A stretch of 64,000 nt of DNA from the NCBI GenBank assembly GCA_019914945.1, contig CM034103.1, positions 15,714,785-15,778,784 on the forward strand, in the 5' to 3' direction. Of the stretch, positions 1-10,986 are shown piece by piece. The notes below the pieces were generated by a model. The model worked only from the letters and a program-made list of their open reading frames with translations. It was not told the origin of the DNA and searched no databases. Within the stretch, counting starts at the first letter, position 1. Each line of letters opens with the position of its first letter. A program made the position numbers and the translations under genes. This DNA is from Typha latifolia. Taxonomy: Eukaryota > Streptophyta > Magnoliopsida > Poales > Typhaceae.

Positions 1-3000
1 GAGGGAGTGATGGTTTTACTTTGTATCTTAACAGTATTCCTGTGATGTTCTGCTGAGTTGTCTTCTGGCACCAAAGAATGATGTAATAGATAAGTGTTCC
101 CTGAAGATGTATTCTGTGGAGCTTGTTTTGACACCTGATCTGAGTCATCCTTCTTTCTGTAATTTCTTCCTTTTGTCCACATATTTTCAAAATGTTCTGG
201 TGCAAGAGCTTGATTCTTTCTTTTTGAAATCATATCCAAAGTTTGTGCCCACTCACCTCCACAACTATTTGTTACTGTCTTCTTTTCATCATTGTTTGAA
301 GAATCTAAATGCAAACCACTAGTAGAAAGTGTTTGAGCTTCTATACCCACAAGGTTTGAATTGGAAGGAAGCAGAATATTGCTCATAGGCACCACAGAAT
401 TACTGAGCAAATTAGGAGCAGCTTTTTTTGAATTATTCTGAGAATATGTTGGGTTACTACTCCTAATGAGCTGGCCGTCTGCAGTTTTTGAATACTCATT
501 CCTAAACTGCACAAGTTCAACCCCTGGAGCTGAGCGGTCCTGTAAAGTTGAAAGTTGATCTGCTGATGGCACTGGAGGCCCATTTCTCTTGATCAGGATT
601 GCCTCTTCTTCTGAAGGTGTAGCTTTCTTCACAGCCTTATTGGCATAAGAAAGAGCCAAAGATTCAATCCTTTCATTAATGAACCTGTCATGCATATTAA
701 AGCCACAAACTAAGTGGATAGAACTAACATGTTGTCGAGGAATACGTAGAAAATTAGGCAGTTACCTAGGATTCGCTAAGTTCAGAACTGGTCTAATAAC
801 TGAACAGGAAAGAAGTTCTCTAACAGTGTAGCGGAAGAAAGAGCACTGTAGGTCTTCAGACTTGAAAGTGATAGAGATAAGCCCATTCATGAAACGCTGC
901 AAAACCTGTAGAAATTTTTTTTGGAAATGTTAAATTCTATTCTCTGAATCCTCTATTAGTTCATTTGCACATTATACATCATTAATAGTCAATAAAGTTT
1001 ACTTTGAACTTGATACTTTTTAAACATGAACTATAGCTTTTTCATTTGAATGTATAGTACTTCATCATCTGTTCAACTTTGATCATACACAGATACAACA
1101 AACAGTAACACCACCAAGCAACTAGTCCCAAACTATCTGGAGTTGGCTATAATTCCATATGGATCCTTTCTTAATGTTATTATGTACACACATAGATTCA
1201 GTAGTGCAGATAAAATATTATTCCATTTGAAGCACTATTTCTGAAAGAAGGGCAAACTAGGAATCTTGTGTCATTAGTTATTTTACTTCAACTAATCAAA
1301 CCATGGGATGAAACTCAATTCACCCAAGAAAACAAATAAATTAAATAAGAAGTTATTGCAGAAGAATATTAGACTCAAGTCGCAAAGTCCAAACTATTGA
1401 AAGATCATAGCATAATATGAAGGTCATTATCATAATTCACAACCAACAACTCCATACCGCTTCCCTGAGTAATTTTTTTTAGGAGAACCCCAAGTAATTT
1501 AAGACGCAAGTGAAACAGGTTTTAACTCTTAAGTAAAGCATTTGAAGAAAAGGTTACAGTCAAAGAGAGATATATAACTGATAGAAGTTATATAACCAAT
1601 GTCTCTGATAAGTCTATTCATATCCACTAACATCCATAACTTCATAAGCTTCAATATTTAAAGCTGAATATGAGTGGCACATTATTTGAGATTTAAGGTG
1701 GTGATCAGCAATCACATCATGAATGGGCAGGAATTAGTTAGGGCAATGATGATATATTCCTAACAATATTGAAATGAAGATACAATGTTCAGCTACTGTT
1801 TCTCCTATGTCCTTTTTTTTCTAGATCATAAAGCATCCATAAGCAGCCTCCAATAAATCTTTTTAATTTCATTAGAGCACCACTATTGGACTTTTCAGGT
1901 TGTTGAAATACACCTCCAAAGTGAGCAGCCGTATCAGTCATTCAGCAGGCCATATAAATATATTGAAATTGATCACCTAGCAACAAAAGTAAAATAACAC
2001 AATATATTATCTAAACCAAGAAGCGCACACAACCTTGTGTTCAGCATCCACAGAATATAAAGCTGGATGTAATTTTTTTTCAGCTGCTAGAACTAGTCGC
2101 AGTTCGGTATCACGACGTTCAGTTGGCAGATTTTCAAACTTCTGCTTACCAATCTTAGCTTCGGTAGAACGATATAGCTCCAAATGATTGCATACAATGT
2201 TAATGATATCCCTGCAACAAAGTAGACAAGATTTAATGTAGAAATAGATAAATTTGAAAGAAATGCTGATGTTGCGTGTAAAGAAGGAAGAAAGAAATTC
2301 AATGTCTTAAACCTGGTGATGAGATCAATAAGATTTACATCTCTTGCTCGACTGGAAATTTCTCCAAGGACACCATTCATAATTTCAATTAATTCTTCTG
2401 GACCATCCCTGTCAGGCGTTATACGTGAGTACCAGAGATCTGTTACCCATTCAGATATTAAGTGCCTTGTGAATTGCTCAATTGCTGCTTCAACTGCAGG
2501 CGAGTTCACCTTCATCCTCCAATCTGACTTGTGAGACTTTGCAAGGGCAAAGTTTCGAAGTTCAATGGATCTCTTTTTCACAGATTGATCAACCAGGGAA
2601 TCTTTGTTGAGTGCCCTTTTCCGAATATCAAGTTCGAGTGACATGTACCGAAAAAAAATGATCAATGCAGTGGCAACAGGCAGATTAACCCAAACTGAAG
2701 AGCTTGTCACTGGATTGAAAGATGATGATTAATCCAAGGTAATTTCCAGATACAAAAGTTGCATATATAAGTTCTCCACAGCTATGCACATATGATTAAA
2801 CATGAATCAGCAGAACCAGTTACCAAATCAAAGAGGAATCATTACGAAACCAACAAGAGACACGAGCTTTCTTCTTCTTCTTCTTCTTCTTCTTCTTTCC
2901 TTTTCATTCTTACGGAATTAGCTGAATTTGAACTAAACAATGCTAATACAAAAACCTTAAAAGAAACCGAAATTTTAAGACAATTTATAAGAAGACTAGC

Positions 3001-3341
3001 GAATAAGACGTAATAGGTACACTAAGTGACTGTCCTTCCACAGAATATATGCCTCAAATCTATCAGACAATTCTACTCCTATTTCTAAGTATTTCATTTC
3101 ACGTGTACGAAATCATAGCCCTTCTCTCTAATTAGTGCATCATTAGAGATCTCAAGCACTCGTCAAAGAAGCACGAGAAGAACGATTTGGCTAAACGGAC
3201 ACAAATCAAAATCGAACAGAAAAAAGAGAAGAACTCACGGGACATGAGATAGGAGAGGCCAAAGACGCATATAAGGAGCAAGACGACGCGCTTCTTGGCC
3301 TCCTCCGCCAGGTCGCGCACAGCCTGCCTCCCCGCAGCCAT
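1..3341 (-). CDS. PXA-domain (sorting-nexin-like) membrane protein, 5' part only
   Basis: Five exons on the minus strand: 3341-3239, 2709-2313, 2211-2034, 905-766 and 684 to the window edge, so the 3' end is missing. All joins keep frame. The protein starts MAAGRQAVRDLAEEAKKR, followed by two hydrophobic segments (about residues 19-34 and 40-55; exon 2 begins LTSSSVWVNLP), as in plant Phox-associated proteins. The PXA domain (about residues 95-290) includes SPAVEAAIEQFTRHLISEWV, DVNLIDLITRDIINIVCNHL and a Cys/Phe-rich end in exon 4. Exon 5 is a low-complexity Ser/Asn-rich linker. In full-length relatives PX and nexin C-terminal domains follow; these would lie outside the window. The family is linked to endosomal membrane traffic through phosphoinositide binding. 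The ATG at 3341 follows a GC-rich leader. Intron 3 (906-2033) is 1.1 kb and shows nothing notable. Confidence 0.85.
2868..2897. repeat. (TTC)n microsatellite
   Basis: About ten CTT/TTC triplets in intron 1 of the PXA-domain gene. It makes a spurious Ser-rich reading frame on the plus strand. Confidence 0.9.
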
Positions 3342-6040
3342 CTCCGCCCCTCTCCGTTCGAATCGCCGCCGAATCGAACCCCCTCAATTTCAAATCAAAA
3401 CCTCCGATCGAACCCCTCCACGTATGGAGATCTCCTCTTCTTCTCCTACCTACCGAGAAAAGAGAAGCAAGTCAAAAATTAGGTGTCGCGGCGGAGGGCG
3501 GCGGAGGACGGCGGTGATCGGATTCAGCTGTAGGAGTCCAACGCCGAGAAGAGAAGAAGAAAGAGGCTCTCGTCTCCCCCTCCTTATGCGGGCCACCGGG
3601 CTGCGGTTTGGTGGCCTAAATGACAGAATAGCCCATTAGGAAGGGACTAAAACAGGCAGTTACCTCTCAAGAACTTGTGTAACTACAAGCACCGCCGCAT
3701 AGACCTAGAATTTGACCCAACTCCACGTCGATTGCCTACAGACTCCGCCTGCACGAAAGCCTCAAAAGCGAGCAGTCGGCAGCATCTATTGGGACGTTCC
3801 TGCAACCGGGAATGCACACGATCTTCTGCATTCAGGGGGTGGAGCTCGACCCTTGCTTCCACGTAAGCGGGTGTGGATTGGTCCTTTCGGCAGTCCTAAA
3901 GGACGAAGAACTACCAGTCATCAACCGCTGGCTCGCGATCTAAAGATATATAGTAAGGTAAAGCAGTTGCTATAAGAATACTAACATGAAATAAGTTTCC
4001 AATCTCACGAGTTGTCAAATAGCCTGGCCTTAGTTCATAAGGATTATTTATGAATAAGATCTTACAACTTATAATTTATGTCATATATCTAATTGTAATC
4101 GTGTGGATTTCACTGCAGTTGCAGCTAACAGTTATTTGAAGTACGCATACCATGCACTAACGCCCCCAGAGAGGACATTAATTTTCATGTGGATTTGGGT
4201 ACCATAATTGTCTATTATACGAAGAGGGTCTGAGTATCTGATAGTTTCCGGGTTACGGCTCCCAGAGAAATATGGAACTCCTTGGATTCTTTCACATTCA
4301 AGCATTTAAATTTTTTTAAAAAAAAAATCAACCAACGGGCTGAATATAATTTGTGACCTGAGAGTGAAATAGCATATTAGAGATCAATTTCATACAACTG
4401 TAGGGGGTGGAAGTAGATTTAAATTGCAACACAGACAAAACAAAGAACAAGCATAGCAGTGCAGAATCAAGCTTTGCAAAGTCTCATAATTTCTCAGGAG
4501 ATAACTACCACACAATCTACTGGCTTCAGCCTCTGGATCTACATAATCCTGTTAGCACTCGCCTTTTATCGCACCACAGAAAGGCATGCATAAAACGAGA
4601 ATGAATTTCAAACAGCAACCTGCATAGCAGGTTCTTTACCAAATAGAGATTTGCATAAGGAAAGAGACGGATTTCACAGCAAATTGCTCTCAGGCAAAAT
4701 TCAAGTTAATTCTTCGGTATCAGTATCAATAGTGCCTTTTTCTTCCAAGTGAATAGGAATGGTTAGAGTTCTTCAGAAGTTCAGATAGTAATAGCTCCAA
4801 TTTACGGGCCTCTAAGTTCTCAGAGTCCCCTCGATATCAAAAGCTTCCGAAACATAAAACAATTTGAAATTTTAAATTACCTGTTCATGTAGCCTTTGTT
4901 CATCACAAAATCTACAGATAGAAGATACCAAAGAGATCTTCTTGAACTGACTTACCGTATTACTTGTGAACTGATAGTAGTAATTACCTCATTTCAAACA
5001 CTAGTCTCAGCAAGATAAAAATTAAAGATCTTACAACAGAGCTAGTTAAGAGGAGTTTTAACTATTTACATCTATCATGCTACCAGAGGCAGGCTTGTTA
5101 AAAATCTTCTATTGAAGTATTTAACCTTCAACAGTTGCTATATTTTCCAACAAAAATGTTTAGAAAATGACTGTCCTTTGAATTCTCAAGTAAATCTTCA
5201 TAAAGACACTCTTCGTGAAAATTCTGAGGCTTTTCCACAAGTGTTTTTTTAACCAAACTACTTATCCATCAAGGCATCCTGAAGTTTCTTAGAAAAAAAT
5301 TAAACTTAATAAGCTGTCCATAACATGATAAAATGTGAGAAGTGCATGTTTGTAAAACTAATATATATTTCTTAATTGGCGTTTACTACCTACCTTGTTA
5401 CCATTTGCCAACCAATCTAATAATTAATGAGAACAGATTTCTATCACTTACTTGACAGGTGAGGTGGGTTAATTTAAGGTCATTAATCAAATGTACTCAT
5501 AAATTCATAAAAAACAGGAGAAAAGAAGAATTTTCCAACCGTACGTCTGAGAGAAAGACAACTACCTATCACAAGAATATCCGATCATAGGACTCAAGAT
5601 CCAATCGGGTATATAACAATGATAGTTCAAAGCTTCAAGCTATCATATATTTGAAATGAATCCTATTCAAGAGAATGAATGCCACAGTCCATATGGGCAC
5701 TGCTTCAGAACTATATTACATATGCGAATTACATAGCAACCAAAATTCTGAAGATAAATTCCAATAGTAAGTACCAAGAATTGGATTCAACTCCATTAAC
5801 AAGTAACTACAAGACTAACAGGTTGTAAAATTTCAAGTATTTCTTACTACCAATCACAAAAAACGTACCAAAACCACAGAAACCCACAACATCATGCATA
5901 GTGACGAAGTGGGTAGTAAATATTTCAATCTAAAACACTTTATTAAGCATACAGCGTAAAACCGCCATTAGAAAGGATCCAAAGCTACGCCTACTATACC
6001 ATAATCTGATCTGGGACACGGTAAGAGCTACCTCCATCAC
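3342..6040. other. Intergenic region between the PXA and TOM7 genes
   Basis: The first 270 bases are GC-rich and hold the leader and promoter of the minus-strand PXA gene. Positions 3675-3975 are a GC-richer island in which all three plus frames stay open for 60-90 codons; I cannot assign it to a family (see findings). From 4000 to about 5990 the DNA is AT-rich with stops in all frames. I see no gene, RNA or repeat there apart from the likely 3' UTR of TOM7 next to 6040. Confidence 0.6.
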
Positions 6041-6259
6041 TTATACCGGGCTCAGGAGCTGAGAGAACTGGGGTTTGGGCTCGGAGTTCATACCAACGAT
6101 GATGACGAGGGGGATGAAGCCGTAGTGAGTGATGACCTTCGCCTTCTTCATGGCCCAAGTGCTCCACTCTTTCACGCATCTCCCCGTCGACCTCCCATCG
6201 GAGATCTTCGAGCCTTTCCCGGCCTTATCCTTCCCCTTCGACGAAACCCTAGAAGCCAT
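6041..6259 (-). CDS. TOM7: Mitochondrial import receptor subunit TOM7
   Basis: A single-exon gene for 72 residues. TOM7 is a tail-anchored subunit of the TOM complex in the outer mitochondrial membrane, where it modulates assembly and stability of the preprotein translocase. The N-terminal 25 residues are Lys/Ser/Gly-rich and cytosolic. The signature [20 protein letters not shown] leads into a membrane segment (about residues 38-57), and the protein ends with the plant-typical QLLSPV. The length matches plant TOM7-1. An upstream in-frame extension exists, but the internal ATG at 6259 ([10 protein letters not shown]) gives the usual family length. The gene is head to head with the complex I subunit gene starting at 6516. 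Confidence 0.93.
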   Translation of the reverse strand: MASRVSSKGKDKAGKGSKISDGRSTGRCVKEWSTWAMKKAKVITHYGFIPLVIIVGMNSEPKPQFSQLLSPV

Positions 6260-6515
6260 GGATTCGGAAACTCTGGGACTCGGGGTTTGAGTTGTTTGTC
6301 TGAAACCCTGGATTGGGCCGGTCTTGGAAGGTTCATCTTTTGCCCGGCCCAGAAACAAGACTTTGTTATTCAAGTGGTGGGCTTGGATTTGGGCTAGACT
6401 TGATTGCTAGATCAAGCTCAGCTCATTTGTCGAGGATCCAACCTGTGCATATCGATCCATTTCATCGCCACTAAGGCACTAGCTTCTTCTTCTCCGAGCG
6501 GTAGGAGTGGAGAAG
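6260..6515. promoter_or_regulatory. Shared bidirectional promoter with four site II (TGGGCY) motifs
   Basis: The 256 bp between the TOM7 start codon (minus) and the NDUFB4-like start codon (plus) must hold both promoters. TGGGCC lies at 6314-6319, its complement GGCCCA at 6346-6351, and TGGGCT at 6378-6383 and 6390-6395. TGGGCY site II motifs are known TCP-bound elements of plant nuclear genes for mitochondrial proteins. Telo-box motifs AAACCCTA flank the region at 6244-6251 (within the TOM7 5' coding end) and in intron 1 of the plus gene at 6718-6725 and 6771-6778. No clear TATA box is visible. That this DNA drives both genes is inferred from layout. Confidence 0.7.
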
Positions 6516-6861
6516 ATGGGAGGAGGCATGGAGGTGAACAAGAACAAGTGGATCGAGGAGTGGAACGCCGGGCGAGAGAACCTCGAGTACAACTTCCGAT
6601 GGAGTCGCCGCAACCTCGCCATCGTCGGCCTCTTCGGCATCGCCGTCCCCATCCTCATCTACAAGGGCATCGTCCGCGAATTCGTACGATCTGTTCTATT
6701 CCTCATCTTATTCATCTAAACCCTACTTTCAGAGAAAAAAAAAATCGAGGAATCTTGAGTTCTTCTCTTTAAACCCTAATTCCGTTTAACCTTTGATTCG
6801 TTTGTGACGGCAGCACATGCAAGACGAGGATGCCAGGAGGCCTCAGAGGAAGTTCCTGTGA
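6516..6861 (+). CDS. NDUFB4-like (B15) subunit of mitochondrial complex I
   Basis: Two exons, 6516-6683 and 6814-6861, give 71 residues, the same length as the Arabidopsis complex I protein At2g31490. The N-terminus MGGGMEVNKNKWIEEW and the C-terminus DEDARRPQRKFL are characteristic. One membrane segment spans about residues 33-50 (NLAIVGLFGIAVPILIYKG). It is an accessory subunit of the inner-membrane arm of NADH:ubiquinone oxidoreductase. A GTG codon nine bases upstream is in frame, but the ATG at 6516 matches the family start. The intron is 130 bp, GT-AG, with two telo-box motifs. Its start codon faces that of TOM7 across 256 bp. Confidence 0.85.
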
Positions 6862-7149
6862 GCCAATTTGATGTATTTCTTTTGCTTTCTTTGATAGTAA
6901 TTAATGATGAAGGTGAAAGTGACTTGGAGAACACCATCATCTACTTCTTTGATGATGGTATGTCTTAGCTCTTCAGTTTGATTACTTTGATCGTTTTGGT
7001 AGAATGTCTTGGGATAACTAAATGCCCATCTATATCTTTTTGGAACTAAAAACCATCCTAGCATTACTCTGGGCTCCATGTTGATATGATACCAATCGAC
7101 AACACACTAACTTTGATTCTTCTGCTGATGCAAGGATTTATCTTGAATT

Positions 7150-9935
7150 TTTTGGGATCACCCGACAAGCCCAAAGTCAATTTTCATGCAGGTCTATCGG
7201 CATCTCTGGTCAATGTTCCAATCCACTTTCACTTTGGCCAGGTTTTCCCCTGGTATTGCCTTATGGATAGAATATTTAAAGCTAGAAAACTGATGGTCAA
7301 ATGAAACATTAAGTTCCTCTTTCTCCATGTAGTATATTATTAGTAGATAGGCAGAGCAATGAGCACGCATTGCTTATACTGTTTACTTATTTCTGGCAAC
7401 GTATACTAGTTTAAGGCATGTGCAATGATAAAATGTTTCATGCTCACAAGTTTGTTATTAATTGTCTGAGATCATAAGTTTGCCCTGATTTATCTTCAAG
7501 TAGTTTATCCATATAATCTGAGCTAATATTTGATAAGTCATCAAGCGCCTTCATGAATACATTTTGGGCTTTGCCAACTAAAAGGAAAATGACTGTTTAG
7601 AAAATCTTGTACGGTACCATATGACAGTAGAAACAGAATATGTGTTGGTTTACTCGACCAGCATAAGAACATGATCCAGAGTTACATACCCATTACGTGA
7701 TTAATTATGCGATTTGATTTAGTCAACTAGAGGCTCTAAACGTGATATTATTGGCCCATGGTTTAAGGGCTTCTTGTTCCTCTGAAGCCTTCTCAACAGG
7801 ATATGATTTATTTGTTTTTATTTTTGGATGATTACTAATTTGCTTAGAGTTTGTTTGATAAATGTATGAGACTGCTGTATTGTGTAGACTTGGGCTGAGC
7901 ATAACTTGGCAGTGCTTAGCCAATTGTTTAGTGCAGTTACTTGTTTACTCCTTTCTAGGAGCAAGAAGTTTAAGCAAGTGGTATTCCCTATTTCGGTACT
8001 TCCACATTCTTGTACATAGGTTTACAGTTCTATTATAACTTGTCAATTAGTACCTTTTATTTCTATTAGGGTCCTCTAACATATATTCATGAGTGCCTGC
8101 TGTTTCTATATTGTATGACGAAAGGATGATTGAGTATACTATATCAAATTAGTAAATTACTCTAAAAGCTTGAGCTATTTAGTGGAATATGATTGTTATC
8201 CTTTAAATTTGATAAAAAAATGTTTAATCTGCATGTGGGAAGTAGATGTTGGTTGTTACTTTACATGTCTCTCATGTGTTCTTCCATTACATGTCTCTCA
8301 TGTGTTCTTCCTGACTTATCCGACAGGCTCAAAGTCTATTTTACTAGAGCATCTGAACTTCATAGACTTCAGCGGAAGTCTACGGTATCCCTGATCATAT
8401 CCACTTTGTTTGACCTGGTTCTTTTTCCATAGTGGACTTAAGAGAGAAGGTATTTACTTAAACCAAAAAGGCCCGGGGCTTTATAACTATACATTCTATG
8501 AACTGGTCAGATAAGCATGCAAATTAGAAAGAGCTATTGATAAGGTTTCTTGACTAGTTCTGAGTCCAATTGGGCATTGGTTTTTTGAAACTCCCACAAA
8601 GATTACATAAGCATTTGGAAGTCCAAACTTAGATGTACTGATGCTTACTTTGCTGTACTACCGTAATGGAGTCCCTTTCACCGCTGCAAAATTGATGGTC
8701 AACCAGAAGATAAACAAAATATATATTTTTATATTTCATAATATTTTACGTATTGACTAATTTAAGACATTCGCAATGTATCTGTTTTGCGATCTAATCA
8801 TACTGGTGGTTTCATTTTGATTAAAATTTATGCAATGATGACAACAACTACAGAAGATAAAGAAAGTTTATGTATTGAAATTATTTTCCGTTGAGATGAG
8901 AGAAGTCTTGAGATCTTTTATGAAATAGAATCAAATGGGAAATTTCTTATATACAGTGTATTCCAACTTATTTTGTTGGCATCGTTTGCTTTGAAATTAG
9001 TAGTACATCTAGAATAGATATTCTAGATTCTTACTCTTAAAATTATCTGACAAGCTCAATGTCAAGTTTACTTATATCAAATTTTAATATCTCTTTCTCT
9101 ATCTCAAAAAAAAAAAAAAAAAAAGATTCTATATCGTTTCCACTAAGAGGTATAGACATCTGTAATCATTGAACAACTTTCATTTGACCAGGTTTTTCTC
9201 CTCGGTGTTTCCTCACGGTCAACATCTGCAAATCTTTCTTTTACTTTTTTCTCGAGAAATTATGTAAAGCTATCCATTGATCCAAGAAGGCTATGGAGTT
9301 GACATTCTACGGAGGGGTTTGAAATTTCATGCAAATTAGAAAGAGATATCGAAAGCAGCAAGTTAGATATTTTGATTCTTAGTTATGCTGGACAATCTTG
9401 TTTGATTCCCTTTTAGTGCTAGAAAAATTGATAGTCAAATGAAAGATCTATCAGATAGCCTAAGCATATGTCACTTAGATTATTTACAATACATACTAGT
9501 TTAAGGCATATGCAATGCAATGAAGAAATTTTTAACCCACAAATTTGTTATTTTAAGCTGTGAGGTCATAAGCGTGTCCTGATTTGTCCGCAATTATTTC
9601 ATCCATATAATCCAAGTTGATGTTTAATTAGTTAAGTAAGTTCTATTCGGATGATTAGCTATCAAGGAATAAATTTTGGGCTTTGCTAGCTATGAAAAAA
9701 AAAGTGTTTAGAAAAGCTTGTACGATACCACACGACGACACAAACAAATCATGGGTTGACTTATTCAACAAACATATGAACATGAGCTGGAATTTGGAAG
9801 TCGTCGTCGACTTGTTAGCACGATTAAATTGGGCAATTTTTATTATTTAGAAAACAAAGCCAGCTTCAATTATTCTAAGCTTGATATTAGCATCATGATT
9901 AAGCGACTTGATTTGAACAACTGGAGGTTGCCATG
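7150..9935. repeat. Three diverged tandem copies of a non-coding sequence
   Basis: Copy A is about 7150-7745, copy B about 8310-8790 and copy C about 9045-9935. Shared landmarks in the same order include GACAAGCCCAAAGTCAATTT (7161), matched by diverged forms near 8320 and 9050; a TTTGACCAGG-like motif near 7235, 8410 and 9185; AAACTGATGGTCAAATGAAA (7285) with partners near 8692 and 9425; and ACTAGTTTAAGGCATGTGCA (7407) with partners near 8755 and 9495. A and C also share CATATAATC and CTTGTACGATACC-like blocks. B and C share GCAAATTAGAAAGAG. Copies are well diverged, so the duplication is old. No coding potential is seen. Confidence 0.7.
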
Positions 9936-10840
9936 TCAACATACCCAAGCTAAAGTTTTTAAGAGGATATTATGAAACCTCCTCAGCTTGGATTTGTTTT
10001 CTGTTTCTTTTTTCTTATTGGATTGATTTGAATTGTAAGCTAATTAGTGAAGTCTTGGGTTTGTTTAAATTGCTCATTTTTCATTTGATAAACATAAGAA
10101 AACACCCATGCTGCTCAGATGGTTAAAAAATACTTATATTTTTATGGGTGTTTTGGGGTTTAAATCTTAACGATATTGATTTAACTAAGAGAGTTTATGC
10201 ATCTCTAACCCAAAAGCCTCAAAATATATAAATTGCAATGCAGCCCTGGTTAAAGTACCTCTTTCTCTCACGTTCATACGAATCAAATAAGGCTACTATG
10301 TCCATGTACGTTGCTTCCTAGCATGTAATGAGATATATAAATTATATGTTTGGTACGGCCAATGATATTATTTCCAAAGGCAACGCATTGACAAAATCCC
10401 ATCAATATTCTAGCTGAGCAGCATTGTAACATCAATTCACTGCGTGCCAAATTCTAACCAACCAACTCTAAAGAGTTATTAGATATTTTTCTCATAATTA
10501 TTAAGTAGATTATGAATTCGACTCTTATGCTAAATAATATTGTAAAAAAGTTACTTGACGGTTTAGTAACTTAGCTCAATTCGATTGATTATTTAATAGT
10601 ACGATTAGCTTAGAGGAACAAGAAGTCAATAGCTTCAGCTCTTTGTCGAACAAATATCTAATCTTCAGGCTCATAAATAATAATAAAAAATACGTGCCAA
10701 ATTCTATATTAATTTAGAAGAACAGATTAAATAAAAAATAGAGACACCTAATTCCAATCGATCGATAGACCACCTAATAAAATTTCATGTCACATTTATT
10801 TTGTACTTTAGCTACTCAAAAGGAATTCCATGCGTTTCTA

Positions 10841-10850
10841 TTTATAAATA
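10841..10850 (+). promoter_or_regulatory. Candidate TATA box of the PERK gene
   Basis: TTTATAAATA lies about 140 bp upstream of the PERK ATG at 10987, at a plausible distance for a TATA element with a 100-bp leader. Assignment rests on motif and spacing only. Confidence 0.4.
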
Positions 10851-10986
10851 AAAATGCCAACTTCCCCTTCTTTGAAAGAATCAAAAGAGCGCCGAAGATT
10901 TTTTTTTTTTCATTTTCTTAGAGCATATATGATGTATAGAAAGACATAAACGTTGTAGAGTAGCTCGGTATTCCTTCGACTACACG

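Larger units (their letters stand above)
6862..10986. other. Gene-poor region with diverged internal duplications
   Basis: I see no coding region in these 4.1 kb. After the 3' end of the complex I gene, the stretch 7150-9935 contains three diverged copies of one sequence (listed separately). A near-perfect 26-bp duplication lies at 8261-8311 and an A-run at about 9105-9124. From 10100 to 10980 the DNA is AT-rich and ends in the PERK promoter. The short frames here have no recognisable family and no splice support. Confidence 0.6.
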
